Source: Helopsaltes ochotensis (taxonomy: Eukaryota > Chordata > Aves > Passeriformes > Locustellidae). Taken from it: DNA of 64,000 nt. The DNA lies in assembly GCA_013400155.1 (NCBI GenBank), contig VXBM01000001.1, positions 5,337,504 through 5,401,503 on the forward strand. The letters are read 5' to 3'. A program made the position numbers and the translations under genes. Of this stretch, positions 12,713 to 21,305 are shown piece by piece. The notes under the pieces were generated by a model that searched no databases, was not told the DNA's origin, and saw nothing but the letters and a program-made list of their open reading frames with translations. Positions within the stretch are counted from its first letter, which is position 1. Each line of letters begins with the position of its first letter.

Positions 12713-12835
12713 CCCGGCAGCCGCGGTGGACGCCGACGGGATGGGCGGCAATTTCTCTCCCTCCTTTTCCTTTTCTTTTTCCTTTTCCTTCTCCCCTTCT
12801 TCCTCCTCCTCGCCGCCCTCCTCGGGTGACGGGGC
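12713..12835 (-). CDS. HECTD2: HECTD2 first coding exon, 5' end missing in gap (partial)
   Basis: HECTD2 is a HECT-family E3 ubiquitin ligase; this exon encodes its N-terminal, probably disordered region. Read on the minus strand from the gap edge, the frame gives 41 codons: APSPEEGGEEEEEG, then a run of Glu-Lys pairs, then EGEKLPPIPSAS and TAAAG. The KLPPI motif after an acidic/basic stretch matches the N terminus of mammalian HECTD2 as I recall it. The exon ends GCCGGG followed by the donor GTAGGT at 12712, in phase 0, which fits the phase-0 start of the next exon. The initiator ATG is not visible and should lie inside the N run at 12836-13394. The Glu/Lys stretch is coded by an almost pure purine tract and looks longer than in mammals. 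Other frames across the Ns are artefacts. Confidence 0.88.
12757..12830 (-). repeat. Polypurine/polypyrimidine tract coding for Glu/Lys run
   Basis: The plus strand is almost only C and T (CCTTTTCCTTTT-type units, then CTCCTC units). The minus strand reads as Glu and Lys codons in HECTD2 exon 1. Such tracts often vary in length and can adopt triplex structures; those are known properties of the sequence class, not shown here. Confidence 0.85.
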
Positions 12836-13394
12836 NNNNNNNNNNNNNNNNNNNNNNNNNNNNNNNNNNNNNNNNNNNNNNNNNNNNNNNNNNNNNNNNN
12901 NNNNNNNNNNNNNNNNNNNNNNNNNNNNNNNNNNNNNNNNNNNNNNNNNNNNNNNNNNNNNNNNNNNNNNNNNNNNNNNNNNNNNNNNNNNNNNNNNNNN
13001 NNNNNNNNNNNNNNNNNNNNNNNNNNNNNNNNNNNNNNNNNNNNNNNNNNNNNNNNNNNNNNNNNNNNNNNNNNNNNNNNNNNNNNNNNNNNNNNNNNNN
13101 NNNNNNNNNNNNNNNNNNNNNNNNNNNNNNNNNNNNNNNNNNNNNNNNNNNNNNNNNNNNNNNNNNNNNNNNNNNNNNNNNNNNNNNNNNNNNNNNNNNN
13201 NNNNNNNNNNNNNNNNNNNNNNNNNNNNNNNNNNNNNNNNNNNNNNNNNNNNNNNNNNNNNNNNNNNNNNNNNNNNNNNNNNNNNNNNNNNNNNNNNNNN
13301 NNNNNNNNNNNNNNNNNNNNNNNNNNNNNNNNNNNNNNNNNNNNNNNNNNNNNNNNNNNNNNNNNNNNNNNNNNNNNNNNNNNNNNNNNNNNNN
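12836..13394. other. Assembly gap (559 N)
   Basis: This run of N replaces the HECTD2 start codon and promoter core. Gaps at GC-rich first exons are frequent in bird assemblies. Confidence 0.99.
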
Positions 13395-13430
13395 CCGATG
13401 GGACCCGGGAATGGTGACGAGGAAATAGAC

Positions 13431-13497
13431 GAGTAATAAACAAATATAGACATAAATATAGATTTTGAAATATATGTATATATTTATATTTATACAG
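13431..13497. repeat. AT-rich low-complexity tract
   Basis: This stretch of TATA, ATAT and TTTATA units lies between the gap and the CpG-rich patch at 13500. It is a sharp composition change within a few bases. Confidence 0.8.
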
Positions 13498-13671
13498 CTG
13501 CGTGAAGGGCCCTCGGGGCGGATGCGGCTAGGCACGGCCGTGCCTCCGTCACGCCGGGTGGTGCCGAGTGCTGCTCCGCCGGCACAGGCCGTGCTGCCGC
13601 TGGCACCTCTCACACCGCGCTGTCGACCCGCGGCACAGTCCTTGCTGCTTCGGGTTTACGCTCCAATGAGA

Positions 13672-13770
13672 AAATACAGAAATCGTGGTATCATTAAAAT
13701 TGAAAAAGCCCTTCGCGATGATCAAGTCCAACTTTCAACCAAATAACACCGTCCCCACACCACCATACCA
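13672..13770 (-). mobile_element. CR1 3'-tail relic upstream of HECTD2
   Basis: Plus-strand words AGAAATCGTGGTATCATTAA, AATTGAAAAAGCCC, GATCAAGTCCAACTTTCAACC and ACACCGTCCCCAC follow, in order, the reverse complement of the CR1 3' end (AGAATCATGGAATCATTAAGG, GTTGGAAAAGACC, GATCATCAAGTCCAACC). The same words occur in the larger copy at 45063. About 100 bp survive, so this is a strongly 5'-truncated, diverged copy. Confidence 0.65.
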
Positions 13771-13797
13771 CACCCGACTCCACCATATAGTGGAGTC

Positions 13798-16700
13798 AAA
13801 ACCTTATTGTGAAGGACTGCAGCGTACCATGAGGAATGAATGTGTAATGACTGTGTGAGCGTGTCCTGTCTGTGATGGCAAAGCCAGAGCGGTGCCAGGG
13901 GTGTGCGCTGTGTGTCCTGGCCCCCCGTTTGGGCAGGTCTCGGGCAGCCTGAGGCAGTACCCGCTGTCAGAGCCTCAGTGCAGCTCCCTGGCTGTGCTGG
14001 AGCTTTGCTGTAAGTCCTCATCTTCAGAAGAGGTGCTGTGTTGAACTGCAGCAATACAAGGTCTAGACCAGATGTAACACATACTGGCTGTGAGGTACTG
14101 ACCTGCCACTTGGCTTGGCCTTTGCAGCTGCAGGAGCCTGCTGTGTGAGTGGGGGACAATGTTGTGTACCCCAACCTCCATCCAGTTTAAGCTCTTCAAA
14201 CTACTACCTGCCAGATGAAACAAGTTTCCTTCAGACCACTCTGATTTTATGTCTGGAGAAGGGGTTTTTTTCCAGCTTCAGGAACAGAGTGTGAATAGCA
14301 TTACATACCACTTGAAACAAATCTTCAAAATTGTTTTTCAGGTGGAGGAAAACCATGTGATGGTTTTTCTGAGCATTGGCACTACACGAGTAGCTCCTGC
14401 AGGAGCTGTGGGAAAGATTTCTGTAAGAGTCATAAAAGCAACAGCACAATAGGTACTGCAGTGCTAATCTAACACATTGAAAAAGGCTTTTCCTTTCTGA
14501 AGGAACTGGCAGACCTGGAGTTTTTTTAGGTTTCATTAAGAAATGGCTTTGTCTCCTTACCAAATTAAATATGAGATCTGGTTTTCCAAGAAGTTCACTC
14601 TCCTCACTGTGCTTGCTTCCCAGTGGCTTTCAGCAGTTTGCATGAATAAGCGGCCTGTTGCACTTAAACAAAGCCCCCCAAACACTCACTCATCTTTTCC
14701 CTTTCCATGCCAAGAAATAACATAATGATAGTAATTTCAGCAGTACAAGCAGCTTTACACCCAGTGGCAGTCCCCAGTTAGAAATAATTGGCACAACTGT
14801 TTTGTGGAGCTGTGCCAGCTTGAAACATGGAAGGATTTGCTCCCTTGAGCCTGCAAAGACGGATGAAATAAAGAAAAAAATAAATGTAGAAAGGCAAGTG
14901 TAGAAACAAATTTTTTTTCTGTTTTTTTAGTTCCATTGAGCTGTAAAGGTCTGATTTTTGAGTTAAAAACACTTAAATAGTTTTCTACCTAGATTACCTC
15001 ACAAAAAAGCTAATGCAACATCAAAGACATCAACTTCTATTGTCCATGTTCTCCTGTACTATTTGAAGCTGAAGTGCTCTAAACCAATTCAGGTGAATAT
15101 TTGCACTCTTGACAATTATGAAAATACACACAAAAAATTATTTCTATTTTTGTTAGAGATAATTACCATACACTGAACAAGCAAACACATTTTCTTACTT
15201 CTAACTAATGTAGCATACATCTGGTGCCCAGGGTTTGAAATTAAAAGTATTTCAATATTAAACATATTTCAATATAATTCATAGATCAAGGCAGTCAAAG
15301 ATATAACCAGAGCTGGGAAAGGCATGTCTAAATTGGATTTCAGTTTTCTAGCATGGATGGATGTTAGCTGGGAGCAGCAGTGCTGCATGTAATGACATGA
15401 TGCATGTAGACCCTGCAGTAATTTGTTGCCAAAGTGATGAAGTGGAGTAGTGGGTAATGGAACAGTCAGAAAACAAGATGAAGATATTCTAGCAGTAAGA
15501 TTTGTGGGATATACCACATACACAATATTCAAAACTAAACAGAAGTATGCAACTGCCTTTCTACAGACTTCATGAATTTGTTGGCCAGATGGCCTGGGAG
15601 CCTTGACAAAGGGCCAAACACACTCAATGCTTATATTTCAAAGGACACTTTCCTTGACTTTTTACATCTATTGTAAGCTGCTTAAAAATCTTAAATCACA
15701 TGGTGCCAGTTACTTCACTGAATTTTTTGGTGAAAGGGGTAAAGGTAAAGTTCAACTGAAAACTGTTGCTGATGCTCAAGTTTGTTGCCTGGTTCTACAG
15801 TTCCTGCTGTTCCTGGAGGAGTTTGCAGTCTCACTCAACCCCATGCTGGCACACCATGCTGCTGGCTCAGATAAACATATGCACACTGCAGTATCACCCC
15901 TGAATAACCGTGGGGGACTCAAGCAGGATGTGACTCTAAAGAGATTTTCCTGTACTTATGGAAGAACAGTCCTGCCTTAGCAGGATGTTGATCCTTTCCA
16001 CTGGAATAAGACCCTCTTGACACCTTATTTAAAAATGCTTCACAAATATATCTCTTATATCTAAAGAGTTTGAATTGTCAGGGGTGGGGAAAAGTCACTG
16101 GCACATCTCTATGCAATGACGTGGCCAGGCACAGACCGCCGCCAGGAATGACAGATGCAACCAAACCAAATGCTAACATTTGGTCACAAATGATTACTAA
16201 ATGCTTACAAGTAATAGATACACTCACAGAGATTGGCATTTGGGAGTGACACACAAATGTAAAAAAACAAAAAGGGCTAAATTCCCTGCCTAGTATCATC
16301 ATGACAAATACTGGTTGGATCTCACATTTTTCTCTGCAGTTAGAAATTAAATTCAGCTATAGCCAAAATTGCCCCTGGTTTAATTCAGTAACATTAGGGG
16401 ATAGGTTTGGGCTGTTATGGGATTTTCCCTGATCCCCAAATGGTTTACTAGTGTTTGCAATCGAATGGTGTCAAACATCTCTGGTGCAAACTGGTATTTC
16501 AGGAATCAAAATAACATATTTCCTTCAGAAAAGGTAGGATGAATTTTCCCATTCAGTTGCTGATGTACTCCTATCACACGTGTGTACTGTGTCTGTCATC
16601 GAATAGTACTGTTTCCTTCACTTTATACCTTTTGAAGATCTCATGCCCTTCGCAGTACTAAATATTTGGGCCATTTAAGAGATGTGCGCTTTGTGAGATG

Positions 16701-18600
16701 ACCCTGAGTGGGCACAAGGGGAAGCACAGGATGGCTGAAACATCAAAAGAGGAAGCAAAGGCTGGAGACAACCCATTTCCTCTCTATGGGAGTAGGAGAG
16801 AAAGAAATGGTTGGGAGTTTTCCAACACAACAGGTTTTCAGCAAAACATTCTGTTTCAACAGAAAGATCTGATTCATTGAAATGGAAATGTTTTACAAAG
16901 AAGCATCTTTCTCAATGACCTTTTAGCAGAACTCAGGCAAGATGCCACCAAAATCCACCTGTTCCTCTGCCGACTCAGTTGGAGAGCTCACCACACTTGC
17001 CATGTGAATCACAAAAATTAGAGACACTGTAACTTCTGGACTCCGTGGCCTGCTAACTCCTGAGCTGTGGTACCTTCCTGCGCCACCTGCCCACATCATC
17101 CTTTCAAATCATCCTTTAGAGAAGATGGAAGTTCATGTCTGCTCACATGTCATGACTGTTCTGAGACTGCACAACCTCAGAGCTTGTAAGGGATGATAAG
17201 TCAACCTCCCATTTTTGCAGCCACCTGTTTCCCTTGAAGTTGGACTAAGGTATAAATTTGAAGAATTTTGCTCAAAAGAGTCTAAATTATTGTGAATCCA
17301 TCTACTGTTGCTAACAAGCTAGTCCAGTCATATCTGCTCTTCTTGCTGCAAATTTGAAAATATGCTAACCTTGAGCTTGGCTTACTGTTTTAGTCCCTGT
17401 ATCATATGCCTTCATTTGCAAGAGATAAAAGCTCCTTTTATTCTAGAAGCACATATGCAAGGTGCACTCAAACCCTCCTAAGCTAAGTCCATGTTATTTC
17501 CCATATGACTAACATTAGATGAATCTATTGCTCTTACTTACTGGCTATCCTCCAGTACTTGAAAAGTCTCGTTTAAAAAATAAAATTATAAACATTTATA
17601 CAAAAATGGTGGAAAAGAACTTGAATAATCATCTGAAGCACTTACATGCATGTTGGGTTGTCTTGGCAGACAATTATATCTTTCTCTTTGGCAAATTGTA
17701 AACATTTGATTGAAGGTACATCACCAGATGGGATGCATCCAGCTTGGGCATTCCTAGTACAGAGAATGAAGATGTAAGCTGAGGTTCTGTCTTATTGGCA
17801 TCAATACATTTTCACTTTGGGCTCCTTGTCATCACTGACTGGTGCAGTATAACAGCTCTTCCAGCCAAATAAAAAAGGCTTATGGACTCTGGTGTCTAAG
17901 CTATAGATTATCTTCTAAGTTAGTCGATTAACTCGTTTTTATCTACCTGAATAAGGTGAATATTTTATTACCTCTTGCCATGGAACCTCTTTCTTTGGGT
18001 TGAAAGAAATCATTAGCCTCTCTTTTAGAAATTCAGTGGCTTTTTCAGGGAGAGTTTATCTGTGATAATGCAGTTTATGCAAACATCGGAAGAAAGATAT
18101 GGCAAGAGGAAAACTCACCATGAGAAGGGCATTCACTTAGTGACCTCTCAGCTTTACTAAGGTTTCCATTTATTCTCTCCAGAAAGCTGGTGCTGGTTAT
18201 TCAACCAAAATTTCAGTTAATTTCACTTGTACAGAATATAGCAGTAGCATGGTCTTCCCCAAGGTATAGCAAGGGACAGATGTTAAGACTGTGAGATAGG
18301 TCACTACTTTTGTCACGTCTGACCTAGAATTTATTTTTCAATGAGATACAGGCAGATACTAGGCACAGAATTTTATCCAATTTCTATTCAAACTGGAAAT
18401 AAGAAACAAATATGCCATGCTAAAGCAGGTTCAAATGAGGTGGCAGTAATAATGTTTAATTCAGAAAGTAGCTTCTGTACCTTTGTCATGTATTCTATAA
18501 AATTGTAAACCACTGTTAGAATTAACGTTTGTTTAGCATGGCTTTGCAAATCTCCGCTTACCTAGTGGTTAACAAACAGGTCTGATTTCTTTAAAAAGAC
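13798..18600. other. Intergenic, no recognised gene
   Basis: This is mixed-composition DNA upstream of HECTD2. It is somewhat GC-richer at 13860-14180 and AT-rich afterwards. ORFs such as 14231-14563 (minus) and 15603-15980 (plus) have no recognisable motif or splice context. Two short palindromes lie at 14349-14407. Confidence 0.6.
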
Positions 18601-18674
18601 AGCGTTCTTGAACTGAAGTGACAGCGAGAGATGCAATTTAAATAATTTCAATGTGATCATCCTCTTTGTCTAGG

Positions 18675-18900
18675 GGGAGCTGGAGCAGCAGAGGGTGCTG
18701 GGGGGCGAACGGAGGGTGCCGGCGGAGGCGGCGGTAGCCGGGACTGCAGCTCCCTCCAGCGCCGGCTCGGCGGCTTTTCCAGGGAAGGGGCCGGCCTCGC
18801 TGAGGAAGCATCGCACTCGGGGCTCCTGGTGTTTGGAAATTATTTATTACTCGCAGACATGTCTTGACAGGGCGGAACAACCTAGATTTCAAGCTTTAAA
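18675..18900 (+). other. Exon-like CpG-dense islet (possible non-coding or novel exon)
   Basis: About 15 CpG fall within roughly 130 bp (18706-18822) in otherwise CpG-poor DNA. On the plus strand the segment is preceded by a good acceptor (CTCTTTGTCTAG) and ends at AAAG followed by GTAATA, a plausible donor. One plus-strand frame is open across the whole interval (GELEQQRVLGGERRVPAEAA at its start), but so is a minus-strand frame, as GC-rich DNA often allows. The peptide resembles nothing I know. It could be an exon of a lncRNA, an alternative upstream exon or promoter, or an old CpG islet. Confidence 0.3.
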
Positions 18901-20919
18901 GGTAATAAATATGGGATAAGATAATGTATGCAGTGATTTGCGTGACTATCCTTGAAACTTTTAGGGCAAATGGCATAGACAATATTAACCCCATATGTTG
19001 GTTTGGGCAGGATTGAGAGCTGGATGCCTGGAGACTGTAAAGACTTTCACATTTTTAATGCAGCCTGTGGTATTTCCTCTGTAATGTCTAAACGGGATGG
19101 GCACAGTGCCTGCTTCTTCCAGTATCATGGTGAGCTAACTCTAATTGCCTTTCTTATTAATGGCTAGCAAATAGCAGAGATGTCCAAATTTGTGGAGGTC
19201 TTGAATCTCCCAAGGAAGAAAGGCCTCTGGCACATATGATGATAGCTAGAATCAGAGGGCTGGGGCAGATGCTGCCCTACCACTGAATGGTGCCGTCCTT
19301 GCTGATGAATATGCAACCTTCCTGCCACACTTCTCAGGCTGGTCTGTAAGATAAATCACCTCTGCTTTTCATCTGTGACTACAATCCTAGGGGAATCTAA
19401 AGTGGAGGGTGAGCCTCTGCAGCTGTTAGTGGTGCTGTTCCTGCAGTAGAGCAAGCCCTGAGGACAGCTGTACCAAAATCTGGTTCCTCATGTGCAGCAG
19501 GAGTCTGGTTTGGATCCAGCTGCAGAATTGTAGCACAGGCACGGATGTGCCCCAGGTCAGCACCTGACCAAGCAGGGTTGCTTGTTGGGTGCTGTGCCAG
19601 CCTGGCTTTCCCAGGCTCAGCCTTCCCTCTTCCGGGGCTGCTTCACTTCCCCATCTTCCCTGCTCAGGGCAAGTTGTTTGAGAAAGTAATTTTTTTCTAA
19701 AGGGCTCACTCCCCTGTCTCCTGTAAACACCATCAGTTTCAAACTCAAAATTTTCACCTTCCCAAGATTTTCTTAACCTTCCCCACTGCTAGCAGTTGCA
19801 AATTTCCTGTGAGACACTGCTATAGACCCACTGGCTGCTTTTCAGCAACTTGCCTGGAGTAGCTATGAGAATGGAGACAAGGAACACCCTGCAGTACTAT
19901 GCCACAGCCACAGACCAAAATTACAGAAGGGAGAGAAAAACCTCCAACAAGACCCCACACTGTTCTGTAGTGTCACTACAGGCCCATCGCACATACAGAC
20001 TGAAATGTTCATACCTCTGAGGAGCACATCTGAGGCTTCACAGCAGGTTTGGGTGGAAGCAGCAGCTTCAGGACATTTCTTCAGTCAGTGTGGACTCAGA
20101 CACCAGAAGCTCCCTGTGTCCCAGCAAGAGACAGCAAGTGACACAACTCATGATTTTCCAGAAGCACCAGAAGTGCTTACGGATGGGGGCCAAGGGCATC
20201 CCTGTGCTGTGCGATGTGCATGCCACTCAAACACCCTGCACCACTGGCACATGGCTACAGGCAGCGCTCAAAGCATGTTGTGTAAGTGTATTCACCAAAG
20301 GCCTTTACAAAAAAACCCCCACAAATGTAAATAAATAAGATCAAGATGTGTTTTATGGATACTGTCTAGCTTCTTTTACATAAATACTCATACTCACTCA
20401 AAATTTGTTCCTTCCTAGACAGTATCTATTCTAGTAAAACCACCTTGTCCGCCAAAAAGCACAAAAAAATCTCCATGGTTTGTGTGGGCTAAAAGGAGCA
20501 ATGCAAACACAACTAATGCAATCAAGACTACATTTACCTAATGAATGAACAAATAATGCTGTTTTGCTCCTCTGTCCTTGCCCCACACAGTGTCCCTGTA
20601 TTAAGAAAACTCCACCACAATGCTTGACTGTAGGGGCAGAAATGTTATAAAAGCAAATAATTGGTCTAGATAATGGGGTTCATATATCTGACTTTCTCCT
20701 GAATTATCTTTCAAGAAATGTTTTCCCTTTAAAATTTTTCTGCACTTATTCTCCTTAAAACATAAGTATTTTGTTATTTTTTACAAAAGGCTTCACCTTC
20801 AATGGCATTCCTGTGCACAGACAGTATCGCAGTAGAGAATCCTAGAATTACAAAACATTATTCAAATATAAATAAGAGATAATAAACAGCTGTACCAGTT
20901 CCCTGTATAAATTGTAATA
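18901..20919. other. Intergenic, no recognised gene
   Basis: A GC-richer stretch occupies about 19400-19670 and another about 20030-20290, which has two overlapping plus-strand frames. A 12-bp inverted repeat follows at 20358-20426. I find no known coding or repeat identity. Confidence 0.55.
20358..20426. repeat. Perfect 12-bp inverted repeat, 45-nt spacer
   Basis: GATACTGTCTAG at 20358-20369 is the exact reverse complement of CTAGACAGTATC at 20415-20426. The flanks extend the match slightly on the outer side. It could form a stem-loop. No element family is recognised. Confidence 0.6.
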
Positions 20920-21305
20920 TTTGTGGAAAATCCACTGGAGGAGGGGAAGTACTCCTCTCTCTGAGAAGCAGCAGAAATGATGGGTGATGAACTGCCTGTA
21001 ACTCCCATTCCCGGACTCCCCTGCTCCACTGCTGGGGAGGGGGTGGAGCTGGGAAGAAGGGAGGGGTGGGCGAGGGTGTTTTGAAGGTCTTAGTTTACTT
21101 CTCATTGTCCTGCTGTGATTCTGTTAGTATTAAATTAAATTAATATCTCTAATTTGCATCTGTTTTGCCCATGACAGCATTTCATGAGGGATCTTGCTCT
21201 GTCCTTATTCTCAACCCATGAACTCTTAGTTATATTTTCTCTCCCCTGTCCAGCTGTGGAGGCTTTGGTGGGTGTCTGGCATTCAGCCAGGTTCAACCCA
21301 ATACA
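20920..21305 (+). mobile_element. Solo LTR of an avian endogenous retrovirus family, copy B
   Basis: The purine-rich segment GGGGAGGGGGTGGAGCTGGG is followed by TTTACTTCTCATTGTCCTGC, a repeated TTAAA-type stretch, TCTGTTTTGCCCATGACAGC, a CTGTCCTTATTCTCAACCC block, TATTTTCTCTCCCCTGTCCA, GGCTTTGGTGGGTGTCTGGC and CAGCCAGGTTCAACCCA. This is the standard order of a widespread bird LTR 3' half as I remember it, and it matches copy A near 4840-5100. It is closer to the remembered consensus than copy A, so probably younger or less eroded. No gag, pol or env sequence adjoins it. Confidence 0.75.

Larger units (their letters stand above)
12640..13660 (-). promoter_or_regulatory. HECTD2: HECTD2 CpG-rich 5' region, interrupted by assembly gap
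   Basis: CpG-dense sequence flanks the gap on both sides: 12650-12835 around exon 1 and 13500-13640 upstream. This contrasts with AT-rich surroundings. The promoter, 5' UTR and start codon of HECTD2 should lie here, mostly inside the Ns. No TATA box can be assigned. Divergent (plus-strand) transcription is possible, as at many CpG-island promoters, but nothing in the sequence proves it. Confidence 0.6.

Noticed and set aside
12515..13613. Several 200-348-codon frames crossing the N run
   Set aside because: They are open only because N codons cannot be stops. Only the minus-strand exon-1 frame ending at 12713 is supported, by HECTD2 similarity and splice phase.
20005..20338. Two overlapping plus-strand frames suspected as a processed pseudogene
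   Set aside because: I could not match either peptide to a known protein, and no poly(A) tail or flanking duplication is evident.
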